From contig MGOA01000028.1 in NCBI GenBank assembly GCA_001796965.1, forward strand, positions 1 to 15,157: 15,157 bases of DNA, given 5' to 3'. The DNA comes from Chloroflexi bacterium RBG_16_64_43 (GTDB taxonomy: Bacteria > Chloroflexota > Anaerolineae > Anaerolineales > RBG-16-64-43). The notes below the pieces were generated by a model that was not told the origin of the DNA, made no database searches, and saw only the letters and a list, made by a program, of their open reading frames with translations. The stretch's first letter is position 1, and every line of letters starts with the position of its first letter. The position numbers and the translations under genes are program-made. Shown here one piece after another: positions 6,029 through 12,762 of this stretch.

Positions 6029-7147
6029 GTGCTTCGCATCGCCCATCTCACCCATGCATTCGAGCATCCCTTCCCGCGAACTGGCAAGAAGCGCGCCGGG
6101 CTGGTGCTGGCCAGCCTGGCGCTGGCCGTGCTTCTCAGCGCATGTTCCGGCGCGCTGCCGAGCACCTCGTGGCCCGGCCTTTCGGCCTCCGCCACCACCG
6201 CCTATCTGGCGGATGGGCAGTACACTTTTGCCATCGATCTGCAGAACGGCACGCTGCGCTGGCGATACCCGGACAAGGCGGCCGCCGGGACGACCTTTTA
6301 CAGCAACCCGGCGCTCACTTCCGACGGCCGGCTGGCGCTGACCAGCTCCGACAAGGCGGTCCATCTGGTCGACGCTACGAGCGGAACCGTCGTGTGGAAA
6401 GTAGCCCCGGGCCGCGAGCCCTTCGTTGCTCCCGCGCTGTCTCTCGGGGAGAGCCTCTTCGCCCCGGACGGCAACGGAACCCTGTATGCGCTCAATGCGG
6501 CCGACGGCGCAACGCGCTGGACTTTCAGCGCCACGCATGCCATTTGGAGTGCCCCCGTCCCGCAGGGCGAGCTGCTCTACGTGGCCTCGCTCGACCACAA
6601 CCTGTACACCGTCCGCGCGGCGGATGGCCAGCTTGTCTGGTCGCGCGACCTGGGCGCCGCATTGGCCGGCGGGCCGGCCGTGGTCAACGACCTCGTTCTG
6701 ATCGGGACGTTTGACGGACGGGTGGTGGCCCTCGACGCCGCGCACGGGCGCGAGGTGTGGACCACCCAGGCCAAGGGTTGGGTGTGGGGCGCGCCCGTTA
6801 TCGTGGGGGAGAGCGCGATCTTTGGCGATTTGTCCGGCGGGCTGCAAGCAGTGGAGCTAGCCAGCGGCCGCACGCTGTGGCAGGTGCGGCTCGACAGCCC
6901 GGTGCGCGCCACGCCCTTCGCGCAGGCTGGCCTCATCTATATCGGCACCGAGGCCGGCACTGCCTACGCGCTCGACGCCGCCGACGGCACCATCCGTTGG
7001 CAGCAGACCGTGGGCGGCAAGCTGTATGGCGACCCGCTGTTGGCCGGCGGCAAGCTGCTCTTTACCGTGCTGGAGAGTGAGTCGCCGCTAGTCGCGCTCG
7101 ATCCGCAGAACGGTGCCAAGTTGTGGGGCTTCATCCCGCCCAAGTAA
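6029..7147 (+). CDS. PQQ-like beta-propeller lipoprotein (BamB-like repeats) beside yidC
   Basis: A predicted exported lipoprotein of 372 residues. A basic N-terminus (RTGKKR, 17-22) and hydrophobic core (AGLVLASLALAVLL, 23-36) lead to lipobox LSAC with C39 as the lipidated residue. The rest is eight propeller repeats of the PQQ/quinoprotein type, each with the pattern ALDAxxGxxxW; their Gly residues sit about every 40 residues (near 74, 119, 160, 200, 240, 280, 320, 362), giving a probable eight-bladed propeller. The GTG at 6029 is chosen for the GGAG about 9 nt upstream; the open frame back to 5855 overlaps yidD and is not credible. No cofactor-binding role can be claimed, since most such proteins are scaffolds. 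Its place between yidD and yidC suggests a part in membrane-protein or envelope assembly. Confidence 0.85.
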   Translation: MLRIAHLTHAFEHPFPRTGKKRAGLVLASLALAVLLSACSGALPSTSWPGLSASATTAYLADGQYTFAIDLQNGTLRWRYPDKAAAGTTFYSNPALTSDGRLALTSSDKAVHLVDATSGTVVWKVAPGREPFVAPALSLGESLFAPDGNGTLYALNAADGATRWTFSATHAIWSAPVPQGELLYVASLDHNLYTVRAADGQLVWSRDLGAALAGGPAVVNDLVLIGTFDGRVVALDAAHGREVWTTQAKGWVWGAPVIVGESAIFGDLSGGLQAVELASGRTLWQVRLDSPVRATPFAQAGLIYIGTEAGTAYALDAADGTIRWQQTVGGKLYGDPLLAGGKLLFTVLESESPLVALDPQNGAKLWGFIPPK

Positions 7148-7167
7148 GCAGAGCCAGGTGACCTCCC

Positions 7168-7947
7168 ATGTGGAACACATTCATTCTCGACCCGATGATC
7201 AATGCCCTGCTGTTCCTGTATCAATTGCTGGGGCACAACTTCGCGCTGGCGATCATCATGTTCACCGTGCTGATTCGGGTGCTGACTTTTCCGCTGACCT
7301 ATCAACAGCAGAAGAGCACGCAGAAGCAGCAGAAGCTGATGCAGTCGAAAGAGTGGCAGGACGTTCAGAAGAAGTACGCCAAGGATCGTGAGAAGCTGGC
7401 CAGCGAGCAGATGCGCATGTACAAGGAAGCGGGCGCCAACCCGCTGGGCGGGTGCCTGCCGACGCTCGTCCAGCTGCCGATCCTGATCGGCCTGTATCAG
7501 GCCATCATGCGCACCCTGGGTGCCTCACCGCTGCAACTGATCGACCTGACCCGGCACATCTACGAATTCTTCCCCAATGCTACCAGCCTGATTCCGATCG
7601 ACAATCATTTCTTGTGGATGAACCTGGCTCAGCCGGAACGGCTGTTCCTTCCCTTCCTGCCCACCTTCGGCATTCCCGTGCTGGCCATCTTGGTGTTGAT
7701 CACCACCTGGTTCTCGCAAAAGCTCATCACGCCGCCCACCGCCGACCCGCAGAGTTCTCAGATGACGCGCATGATGAATCTCTACATGCCGGTGCTGCTG
7801 GGTTACTTTGCGCTCACCTTCTCCTCGGGGCTGTCGGTGTACTTCGTCGTCTCCAACCTGCTGGCCATCGCACAGTACGCTCTGATGGGCAAGGTCGATG
7901 TACGCCGCGCGCTGGGGCTCAAGCCGGCAGTCAAGGCCGTCAAGTAG
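7168..7947 (+). CDS. yidC: YidC/Oxa1 family membrane protein insertase
   Basis: A 259-residue multi-pass insertase that places membrane proteins in the bilayer, alone or with SecYEG. R37 in TVLIRVLTFPLTYQQQKS corresponds to the conserved arginine of the hydrophilic groove. A coiled cytoplasmic loop (about 46-88) leads to ANPLGGCLPTLVQLPILIGLYQ (residues 91 onward), the hallmark segment, and further membrane spans follow (about 168-186, 210-228 and 230-246). The N-terminus starts almost directly with the first membrane segment, without the large periplasmic domain of proteobacterial YidC and without an obvious lipobox. AGGTGA lies about 6 nt before the ATG. The basic tail is short (KAVK end). 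Confidence 0.95.
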   Translation: MWNTFILDPMINALLFLYQLLGHNFALAIIMFTVLIRVLTFPLTYQQQKSTQKQQKLMQSKEWQDVQKKYAKDREKLASEQMRMYKEAGANPLGGCLPTLVQLPILIGLYQAIMRTLGASPLQLIDLTRHIYEFFPNATSLIPIDNHFLWMNLAQPERLFLPFLPTFGIPVLAILVLITTWFSQKLITPPTADPQSSQMTRMMNLYMPVLLGYFALTFSSGLSVYFVVSNLLAIAQYALMGKVDVRRALGLKPAVKAVK

Positions 7948-7966
7948 GCCGCTAAGGATGGGGTTC

Positions 7967-8656
7967 ATGCGACAAGCCAGCCTGGAAGTCATCGCTCCCA
8001 CCGTCGACGAGGCCGTCGAACGCGGGGTGGCCGAACTCGGCGTGCCCCGCGAGCAGGTGGAGGTGACGGTGCTCGACCAGGGCGGCGCCGACGAAGGCGA
8101 AGCCCCGCGGCAGGCGCGCGTCCGGCTGACGGTACGCGCGGCAGAGGGCGACTCGGGCGATGCGGAACTAGAGATGGTGCACACCGTGGTCGAGGAACTG
8201 CTCACCCGCATGGGGCTGCACGGGCGCATCAGCATGCGTTGGGTGGAGCCGGAAAGGCCCGACGAGCCGCGCCACGCCTGGGTGGATGTGCACGGCGAAC
8301 ACCTGGGCGCGCTCACCGCCCAGCGCGGCGACGGCCTGGCTGCCCTGCAGTACATCACTCGCCTGATCGTGGCCCGCGAACTGGGCCACCCGCTCCCGGT
8401 GGTGGTCGACGCCGAGGGCTTCCGCGAACGCCGCGAACAGCAACTGCGCCGCATGGCCCGCCGCGCCGCGCTGCAGGTGATGGAACATGGGCGCACCGTG
8501 GCCCTCGAACCGATGACCGCCGCCGACCGACGCATCGTCCATCTCGAACTCCGCGCTCACGACCAGGTGTATACCGAGAGCGTCGGAACCGGCGCTCACC
8601 GCAAGGTGACCATCATTTCACGCACCGGTCCTGAGGCTGAACCCGCCACCGAATAG
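7967..8656 (+). CDS. jag: Jag/KhpB-type KH-R3H RNA-binding protein
   Basis: A 229-residue cytoplasmic RNA-binding protein, the usual partner gene of yidC. It has a Jag N-domain (about 1-38, SLEVIAPTVDEAVERGVAEL), an acidic linker, a KH domain (about 72-145), and an R3H domain (about 160-218) with R188 and H192 of the R-x3-H motif and HRKVTI near the end. In the KH domain the GxxG loop reads AQRG (118-121), so the first glycine is replaced by alanine. The ATG at 7967 has AAGGA about 8 nt upstream; the ATG at 7958 is an alternative. It starts 19 bp after yidC. KhpB homologues act in post-transcriptional control linked to cell wall and division; the exact role here is inferred. Confidence 0.9.
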   Translation: MRQASLEVIAPTVDEAVERGVAELGVPREQVEVTVLDQGGADEGEAPRQARVRLTVRAAEGDSGDAELEMVHTVVEELLTRMGLHGRISMRWVEPERPDEPRHAWVDVHGEHLGALTAQRGDGLAALQYITRLIVARELGHPLPVVVDAEGFRERREQQLRRMARRAALQVMEHGRTVALEPMTAADRRIVHLELRAHDQVYTESVGTGAHRKVTIISRTGPEAEPATE

Positions 8657-8665
8657 GCGTTTTGG

Positions 8666-8695
8666 TTGACGCCCGGTTCTCATCTGTGGTAAACT
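8666..8695 (+). promoter_or_regulatory. Promoter of infC-rpmI-rplT
   Basis: TTGACG (8666-8671) and TAAACT (8690-8695) are 18 bp apart, with TGG before the -10 (extended -10). It begins 9 bp after the jag stop and leaves a leader of about 50 nt before infC, in which GCGCC (8696-8700) could pair with GGCGC (8725-8729). Confidence 0.65.
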
Positions 8696-8734
8696 GCGCC
8701 CGCGCTCGTCCCGACCCGTTCGGAGGCGCGGCTC

Positions 8735-8753
8735 AGGAGGAGGAACACCCATC
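8735..8753 (+). promoter_or_regulatory. Strong ribosome-binding site and ATC start codon of infC
   Basis: AGGAGGAGG (8735-8743) is followed after 7 nt by ATC at 8751. The in-frame stop TGA at 8667-8669 closes the frame upstream, and no ATG, GTG or TTG occurs between that stop and the conserved RINEAIRV segment. The perfect Shine-Dalgarno thus decides an ATC start, in line with the AUU/AUC/AUA starts known for infC in other bacteria. Confidence 0.85.
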
Positions 8754-9269
8754 AGCGCATCGGAATTCCGAATCAACGAAGCCATCCGGGTTCGCCAGGT
8801 TCGCCTGATCGGGCCGGACGGGGCCAACGTAGGGGTGGTTACGACTCAAGAGGCGCTGCGCATCGCCCGCGAGGCCAACCTAGACCTGGTTGAAGTCTCG
8901 CCCAACGCCGACCCGCCCGTTTGCCGTGTGCTGAATTTTGGAAAGTTCCTCTACGAGAAAGCCAAGAAAGAACGTGAGGCGCGGCGCGCCCAGACCAAGA
9001 TCGAGGTCAAAGAAATCCGGCTGCGCCCCAAGACGACTGATCACCACCGCGCCTTTAAGTTGCGCGACGCGCGCCGCTGGCTGCTGGATGGGATGAAGGT
9101 TAAGGTGCGCATCCGCTTCCGCGGGCGCGAGATTACCTACCCGGAGATTGCACGCGAAGATCTGGCACAGATCGCCCAAGAACTCTCCGACGTGGGCGTG
9201 GTGGAACAGAACCCGGATATGGAAGGCCGCACGATGCTGATGGTCATCGGTCCGGCGAAGAAGAAGTAG
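8751..9269 (+). CDS. infC: Translation initiation factor IF-3
   Basis: IF-3 of 172 residues read from an ATC codon (decoded as Met). It binds the 30S subunit, prevents premature 50S joining, and checks the start codon and initiator tRNA. The N-domain begins EFRINEAIRVRQVRLIGPDG (5-24) and carries NADPPVCRVLNFGKFLYEKA; after the basic linker comes the C-domain with VKEIRLRPKTTDHH, and the protein ends in KKK. Length is normal for the family. A start at the first canonical codon, GTG 8835, would remove the first 28 residues of the conserved N-domain. A rare start codon is the basis of IF-3 autoregulation in Escherichia coli, and the same is inferred here. Confidence 0.95.
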   Translation: MSASEFRINEAIRVRQVRLIGPDGANVGVVTTQEALRIAREANLDLVEVSPNADPPVCRVLNFGKFLYEKAKKEREARRAQTKIEVKEIRLRPKTTDHHRAFKLRDARRWLLDGMKVKVRIRFRGREITYPEIAREDLAQIAQELSDVGVVEQNPDMEGRTMLMVIGPAKKK

Positions 9270-9299
9270 ATTGCACTGCGTGCTGCACGGTTTGAAACC

Positions 9300-9322
9300 A
9301 GGCGGCGCCCAGCGCGCCGCCT
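9300..9322 (+). other. Stem-loop between infC and rpmI
   Basis: AGGCGGCGC (9300-9308) pairs perfectly with GCGCCGCCT (9314-9322) on a 5-nt loop, 30 bp after the infC stop and 34 bp before rpmI. No U-run follows, so it is not a standard terminator. A role in differential expression or processing of the infC-rpmI-rplT message is possible, as is L20-mediated control, but the sequence alone does not show it. Confidence 0.5.
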
Positions 9323-9356
9323 GTGATTGAGAGACAGGTTCAGCAGGGAGAACAGG

Positions 9357-9608
9357 ATGCCTCGCAAAGTGAAAGCCGGCAAGACCAAGCTCAAGACGCA
9401 CAAGGCGAGCGCCAAGCGCTTCCGCCTGACCGGGTCGGGCAAACTGCTGCGCACCAAAGGCGGCAAGAGCCACCTGCGCCGCCGCACGCCGCGCCGCACC
9501 AAGGCTCTCTTCGCCGAGATGGTGGTGGTCAAAGGCAAGCGTACGACCAAGCGCGTCAAGAGCCTGGCCCCGTACATGAGCAAGTACAAGGCCAACCCGC
9601 CGCGGTAG
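9357..9608 (+). CDS. rpmI: 50S ribosomal protein L35, extended form
   Basis: An 83-residue basic protein of the large ribosomal subunit. KLKTHKASAKRFRLTGSGK (11-29) followed by GGKSHLRRRTPRRTKAL (35-51) and KRVKSLAPYM (65-74) are L35 landmarks. The family is usually about 64-66 residues; here there are roughly 8 more at the N-terminus and about 10 at the C-terminus (SKYKANPPR). The ATG at 9357 has GGGAG about 7 nt upstream, and no later ATG precedes the core, so the N-terminal extension looks real. It sits in the classic infC-rpmI-rplT order. Confidence 0.95.
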   Translation: MPRKVKAGKTKLKTHKASAKRFRLTGSGKLLRTKGGKSHLRRRTPRRTKALFAEMVVVKGKRTTKRVKSLAPYMSKYKANPPR

Positions 9609-9687
9609 GCGGGCAATTTGCCGCTGTTGCGCGCACTCAACTGGGAGCCTACCTCCCGGCGCGCAGGGGTCGGCAGGAGAATGAAGC

Positions 9688-10035
9688 ATGGCACGCGTCA
9701 AGGGAGGCCCTCGGCCTCATCTGCGCCACCGCAAGATCATCCACATGGGCAAGGGCCAATTTGGCTCGCGCCATCGCCTGTTCCGCCGCGCCAACGAGGC
9801 GATGCTGAAGAGCCTGTGGTACGCCTATCGCGACCGGCGCAACCGCAAGCGCGACCTGCGCCGGCTGTGGATCGCCCGCATCAACGCTGCCGCACGCCTC
9901 AACGGCAGTACTTACAGTCGCTTGATCGCCGGGCTGCACCGCGCCAATATCAACCTGAACCGCAAGATGCTTGCTGATCTCGCGGTGCGCGACCCGCACG
10001 CCTTCGAGCGCATCGTCGAATCGACGCGCGGCTGA
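9688..10035 (+). CDS. rplT: 50S ribosomal protein L20
   Basis: A 115-residue basic protein needed early in 50S assembly through 23S rRNA binding. It begins MARVKGGPRPHLRHRKIIHM and carries FGSRHRLFRRANEAMLKSLW, YAYRDRRNRKRDLRRLWIAR and the C-terminal globular part INAAARLNGSTYSRLIAGLH with NRKMLADLAVRDP. Length is normal. AGGAG (9675-9679) lies 8 nt before the ATG. In several bacteria L20 also represses its own operon by binding the leader; whether that holds here is not shown. Confidence 0.97.
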   Translation: MARVKGGPRPHLRHRKIIHMGKGQFGSRHRLFRRANEAMLKSLWYAYRDRRNRKRDLRRLWIARINAAARLNGSTYSRLIAGLHRANINLNRKMLADLAVRDPHAFERIVESTRG

Positions 10036-10056
10036 TTCCCTGAGCTCGCGTTTCAC

Positions 10057-10085
10057 AGGCCCGGCTTCGCGCCGGGCCTTTCTAT
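10057..10085 (+). terminator. Intrinsic terminator after rplT
   Basis: AGGCCCGGC (10057-10065) pairs perfectly with GCCGGGCCT (10071-10079) on a TTCGC loop and is followed by TTCTATT. It lies 21 bp after the rplT stop and closes the infC-rpmI-rplT unit. Confidence 0.85.
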
Positions 10086-10154
10086 TCCTCGGCCGCTCTC
10101 GCGTCCCAAGCGAATTCGCGATACGATACGCGCAACATCACTCCGGGTGGCTCC

Positions 10155-10724
10155 ATGTCGAGTGTGATTCGAAGTGAGGCTCTCGCCGGCGGCTGCCGGT
10201 TGCTTCTCGCGCACGGCGACCTGACCGAAGAACCTGTGGATGCCATCGTCAACGCCGCCAACGGGGAGTTGCAGCACGGCGGGGGCGTGGCCGGCGCGAT
10301 CGTCCGCCGCGGAGGGCGCAGCATTCAGGAGGAAAGCGACGGCTGGGTGCGAGCGCACGGACCCGCCAGCCCCACCCACCCGGCGCTCACCGGCGCCGGA
10401 AAGCTCCCCTGCCGCGCCGTCATCCATGCCGTCGGCCCGGTGTGGGGCGAGGGAGATGAAGACCGCAAGCTCGCCGCGGCCGTGGCCAGTTCACTTGCGC
10501 TGGCTGCAGCCGAGGGTTTCCACACCCTGGCCATGCCCGCCATCAGCACCGGTATCTTCGGCTTCCCCAAGGCGCGCGGCGCGCGCGTCATCGTGCAGGC
10601 CGTGCTCGACTTCATGGGCAGCGCACTCGCGCTTTCGCTTGCGGAAATACGTATCACCATTATCGATGGACCCACGTTAGAAGTCTTCCGCAACGAGTTC
10701 GACCGGCGTTGGCCGCCGGCCTGA
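10155..10724 (+). CDS. Macro-domain protein, probable ADP-ribose-processing enzyme
   Basis: A 189-residue stand-alone macro domain. Members bind ADP-ribose, and many hydrolyse O-acetyl-ADP-ribose or remove ADP-ribose from proteins. Visible motifs are GDLTEEPVDAIVNAAN (21-36) with the adenine-contact Asp D22 and Asn-rich loop, HGGGVAGAIVRRGG (41-54) for diphosphate binding, VIHAVGPVWGEGDED, and AMPAISTGIFGFP, the second phosphate loop. The ATG at 10155 has only a weak GGGTGG about 4 nt upstream. It lies 119 bp after rplT beyond the terminator, so it needs its own promoter; none is convincing. It is followed 30 bp later by an RNA methyltransferase. The substrate is not known. Confidence 0.88.
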   Translation: MSSVIRSEALAGGCRLLLAHGDLTEEPVDAIVNAANGELQHGGGVAGAIVRRGGRSIQEESDGWVRAHGPASPTHPALTGAGKLPCRAVIHAVGPVWGEGDEDRKLAAAVASSLALAAAEGFHTLAMPAISTGIFGFPKARGARVIVQAVLDFMGSALALSLAEIRITIIDGPTLEVFRNEFDRRWPPA

Positions 10725-10754
10725 GTCGCACCCAGGCCATTTTGGGAACCCCCT

Positions 10755-11531
10755 ATGATCACTTCCGTGAGTAACGAGCGCGTCAAGCTCATCCGCACGC
10801 TGCAATCGCAAGCCAAGGCACGCGCTCGCGAGAAGCTGTTCGTCATTGAGGGCGAACGGCTGCTGGTGGAGGCGGTGAACGCCCATGCCCCACTGCGGGT
10901 GGTCTTCCACAGTGGCGGGCTCAAGCCGCCTCAGCGCTCGCTGCTCAACCAGGCGGCGCGCTTGGGCGCCACCGTGGAGGAGGTCAGCCCAGAGATTCTA
11001 AAGGCCTGCTCGGATACGACGACGCCCTCGGGCATGTTGGCGGTCGTGCCGTGGATCGAGGTCCCGCTCGCCGCGCCGCTCGAGTTCGTGATGCTGGCCG
11101 ACGGACTGGCCAACCCCGGCAACCTGGGCACGGTGATGCGCACGGCGGAGGCCTTTGGCGTGCAGGCGGTGTTCCTGATGCCCGGTTGCGTCGACGCCTA
11201 CAACCCCAAGGTGGTACGCGGCGCGATGGGCGCGCACTTCCGTCTGCCCCTCATCGAAGCCACCTGGCCCGAAGCCCAAGCGCGCCTTAACGGCTTCCGC
11301 CTGTATTTGGCCGAGGCCGCTGAGGGCACACCTTGCGACCAAGTGTCCTGGCGCGGGCGCATCGGCCTCATCCTTGGCTCGGAAGCTGAGGGCGCAGGGG
11401 CTCTTGCCCAGGCGGCCGCCACGGCGCGCGTCTTCATCCCCATGCCGGGCAAAGCCGAATCCTTGAACGCGGTTGTTGCCGCGGGCATCCTGCTCTACCA
11501 AGCCGCGCGACAGCGCCGGAGCCGGTCGTGA
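10755..11531 (+). CDS. TrmH/SpoU-family RNA 2'-O-ribose methyltransferase
   Basis: A 258-residue SPOUT-fold methyltransferase that uses S-adenosylmethionine to methylate a ribose 2'-OH in rRNA or tRNA. An N-terminal substrate-binding region (about 1-100; VSNERVKLIRTL, KLFVIEGERLLVEA) precedes the catalytic domain. Motif 1 is LADGLANPGNLGTVMRTAE (114-132) with R129 as the catalytic arginine. Motif 2 is LILGSEAEG (205-213). Motif 3 is IPMPGKAESLNAVVAAG (228-244), which forms the knot and SAM pocket; the usual residue after ESLN is V and here it is A. The target nucleotide is unknown. The stop overlaps the start of the next gene by 4 bp. Confidence 0.92.
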   Translation: MITSVSNERVKLIRTLQSQAKARAREKLFVIEGERLLVEAVNAHAPLRVVFHSGGLKPPQRSLLNQAARLGATVEEVSPEILKACSDTTTPSGMLAVVPWIEVPLAAPLEFVMLADGLANPGNLGTVMRTAEAFGVQAVFLMPGCVDAYNPKVVRGAMGAHFRLPLIEATWPEAQARLNGFRLYLAEAAEGTPCDQVSWRGRIGLILGSEAEGAGALAQAAATARVFIPMPGKAESLNAVVAAGILLYQAARQRRSRS

Positions 11532-12751
11532 AGGTCCGTTCAATAACCTACTTCTGTGAACTGGGTTGGCCGCCAGAGGCGCGGCAGTTCGATGAGGCTG
11601 CGCGCTTTCTCGAGCACGCTCGCCAGGCGGTTGAGCGGGCCGGCTTCGAAGTCCAAACCACGCGCTTGGCTGCGCAGCCTTTCACGGGGTATCTGCCGTT
11701 GGCCTCACCCGAGGCCGCCGCTGATGGCGCGCGCGCACTCGCGGCACTGCTCGACTCGAAACCGATCAGCTATCTCTCGCTCGGCCCGGCACTCCCCGCG
11801 CAGCCCCAGGCGTGCGCGTTGGTGCCGGATATTCTGGCCGCCGACGAGAAGCTGTTTGCTTCGATTCTTCTGACCGACTCGCGGCTCGGCATATCCACGG
11901 CGGCCGTGCAAGCCGCCGCGGAGGCCATCGTGCGCGTTGCGCACCTTCGCCCGGACGGATTCGCCAACCTGCGGCTGGCCGCGCTGGCGGGCGTCGGCCC
12001 GCATTCGCCGTTCTTCCCGGCGGCCTATCACGCCGGCGGGGCGCCCGCCTTCGCCATAGCTACCGAGTCGGCGGACCTGGCCGTCGAAGCCTTCGAGCGC
12101 GCACCGGATCCTGGCACCGCGGGCCGCCGCCTGACCGAGGCCATCGAGCGCGCGGCGGGCACATTGACTGAGGCGGTGACGAAGTCAGACGAGTTACGAG
12201 GGGTTCGCTTCGCGGGCACCGATTTCTCGCTCGCGCCCTTCCCGGACGAAGCGACCTCTATCGGAGCCGCCTTCGAGCGCTTGGGCGTCGCACGCGTGGG
12301 CCTGGCAGGCAGCGCGCTCGCGGCTGCACTGCTCACCCAGGCAATAGACCGCGCGGTCTTCCCGCGCGCCGGATTCTGCGGGTTATTCCTGCCGATTCTC
12401 GAGGATGCAATCCTCGCGCGCCGCGCGGGCGAGGGGGCCCTCGCCCTGAATGACCTGCTGCTCTATTGCACGATGTGCGGCACCGGGCTCGACACGATTC
12501 CGCTTCCGGGCGAGACCCGCGCGCCGCAGGTGGCTTCGCTGCTCCTCGACGTCGCTGCCGTTGCGCTACGCCACGCCAAGCCGCTCACCGCGCGGCTTAT
12601 GCCGCTGCCTGGCAGACGCACCGGCGACCCGGTTGAGTTTGACTTCGCCTATTTCGCCCCCTCGCGCGTCATGGAACTGCGGGCTGAGGCGCCAGGCCGC
12701 TTGCTCACCCATGCGGAATGGATCGCCGTCGAGCCGCATCGTCGCGCGTAA
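11528..12751 (+). CDS. DUF711 family protein
   Basis: A 407-residue protein recognised as DUF711 (UPF0210), a family without a firm biochemical role, distantly related to glycyl-radical enzyme folds. Landmarks are IRSITYF-like start (3-8), GVGPHSPFFPAAYHAGG (155-171), GTDFSLAPFPDEATSIG (230-246), GFCGLFLPILEDAILARR (282-299), and YCTMCGTGLDTIPLPGE (313-329) with C314 and C317, followed by a KPLTARLMPLPGRRTGD segment. The protein looks soluble. Its GTG start lies within the methyltransferase stop (GTGA overlap), so the two are probably co-translated. It is convergent with the next gene at an 11-bp gap, without an obvious terminator between them. Confidence 0.88.
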   Translation: MKVRSITYFCELGWPPEARQFDEAARFLEHARQAVERAGFEVQTTRLAAQPFTGYLPLASPEAAADGARALAALLDSKPISYLSLGPALPAQPQACALVPDILAADEKLFASILLTDSRLGISTAAVQAAAEAIVRVAHLRPDGFANLRLAALAGVGPHSPFFPAAYHAGGAPAFAIATESADLAVEAFERAPDPGTAGRRLTEAIERAAGTLTEAVTKSDELRGVRFAGTDFSLAPFPDEATSIGAAFERLGVARVGLAGSALAAALLTQAIDRAVFPRAGFCGLFLPILEDAILARRAGEGALALNDLLLYCTMCGTGLDTIPLPGETRAPQVASLLLDVAAVALRHAKPLTARLMPLPGRRTGDPVEFDFAYFAPSRVMELRAEAPGRLLTHAEWIAVEPHRRA

Positions 12752-12762
12752 GGGTCTCGCCG

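Noticed and set aside
8880..9701. Leftward open frame of 273 residues opposite infC-rpmI
   Set aside because: It is antisense to three certain ribosome-related genes and shows no recognisable domain.
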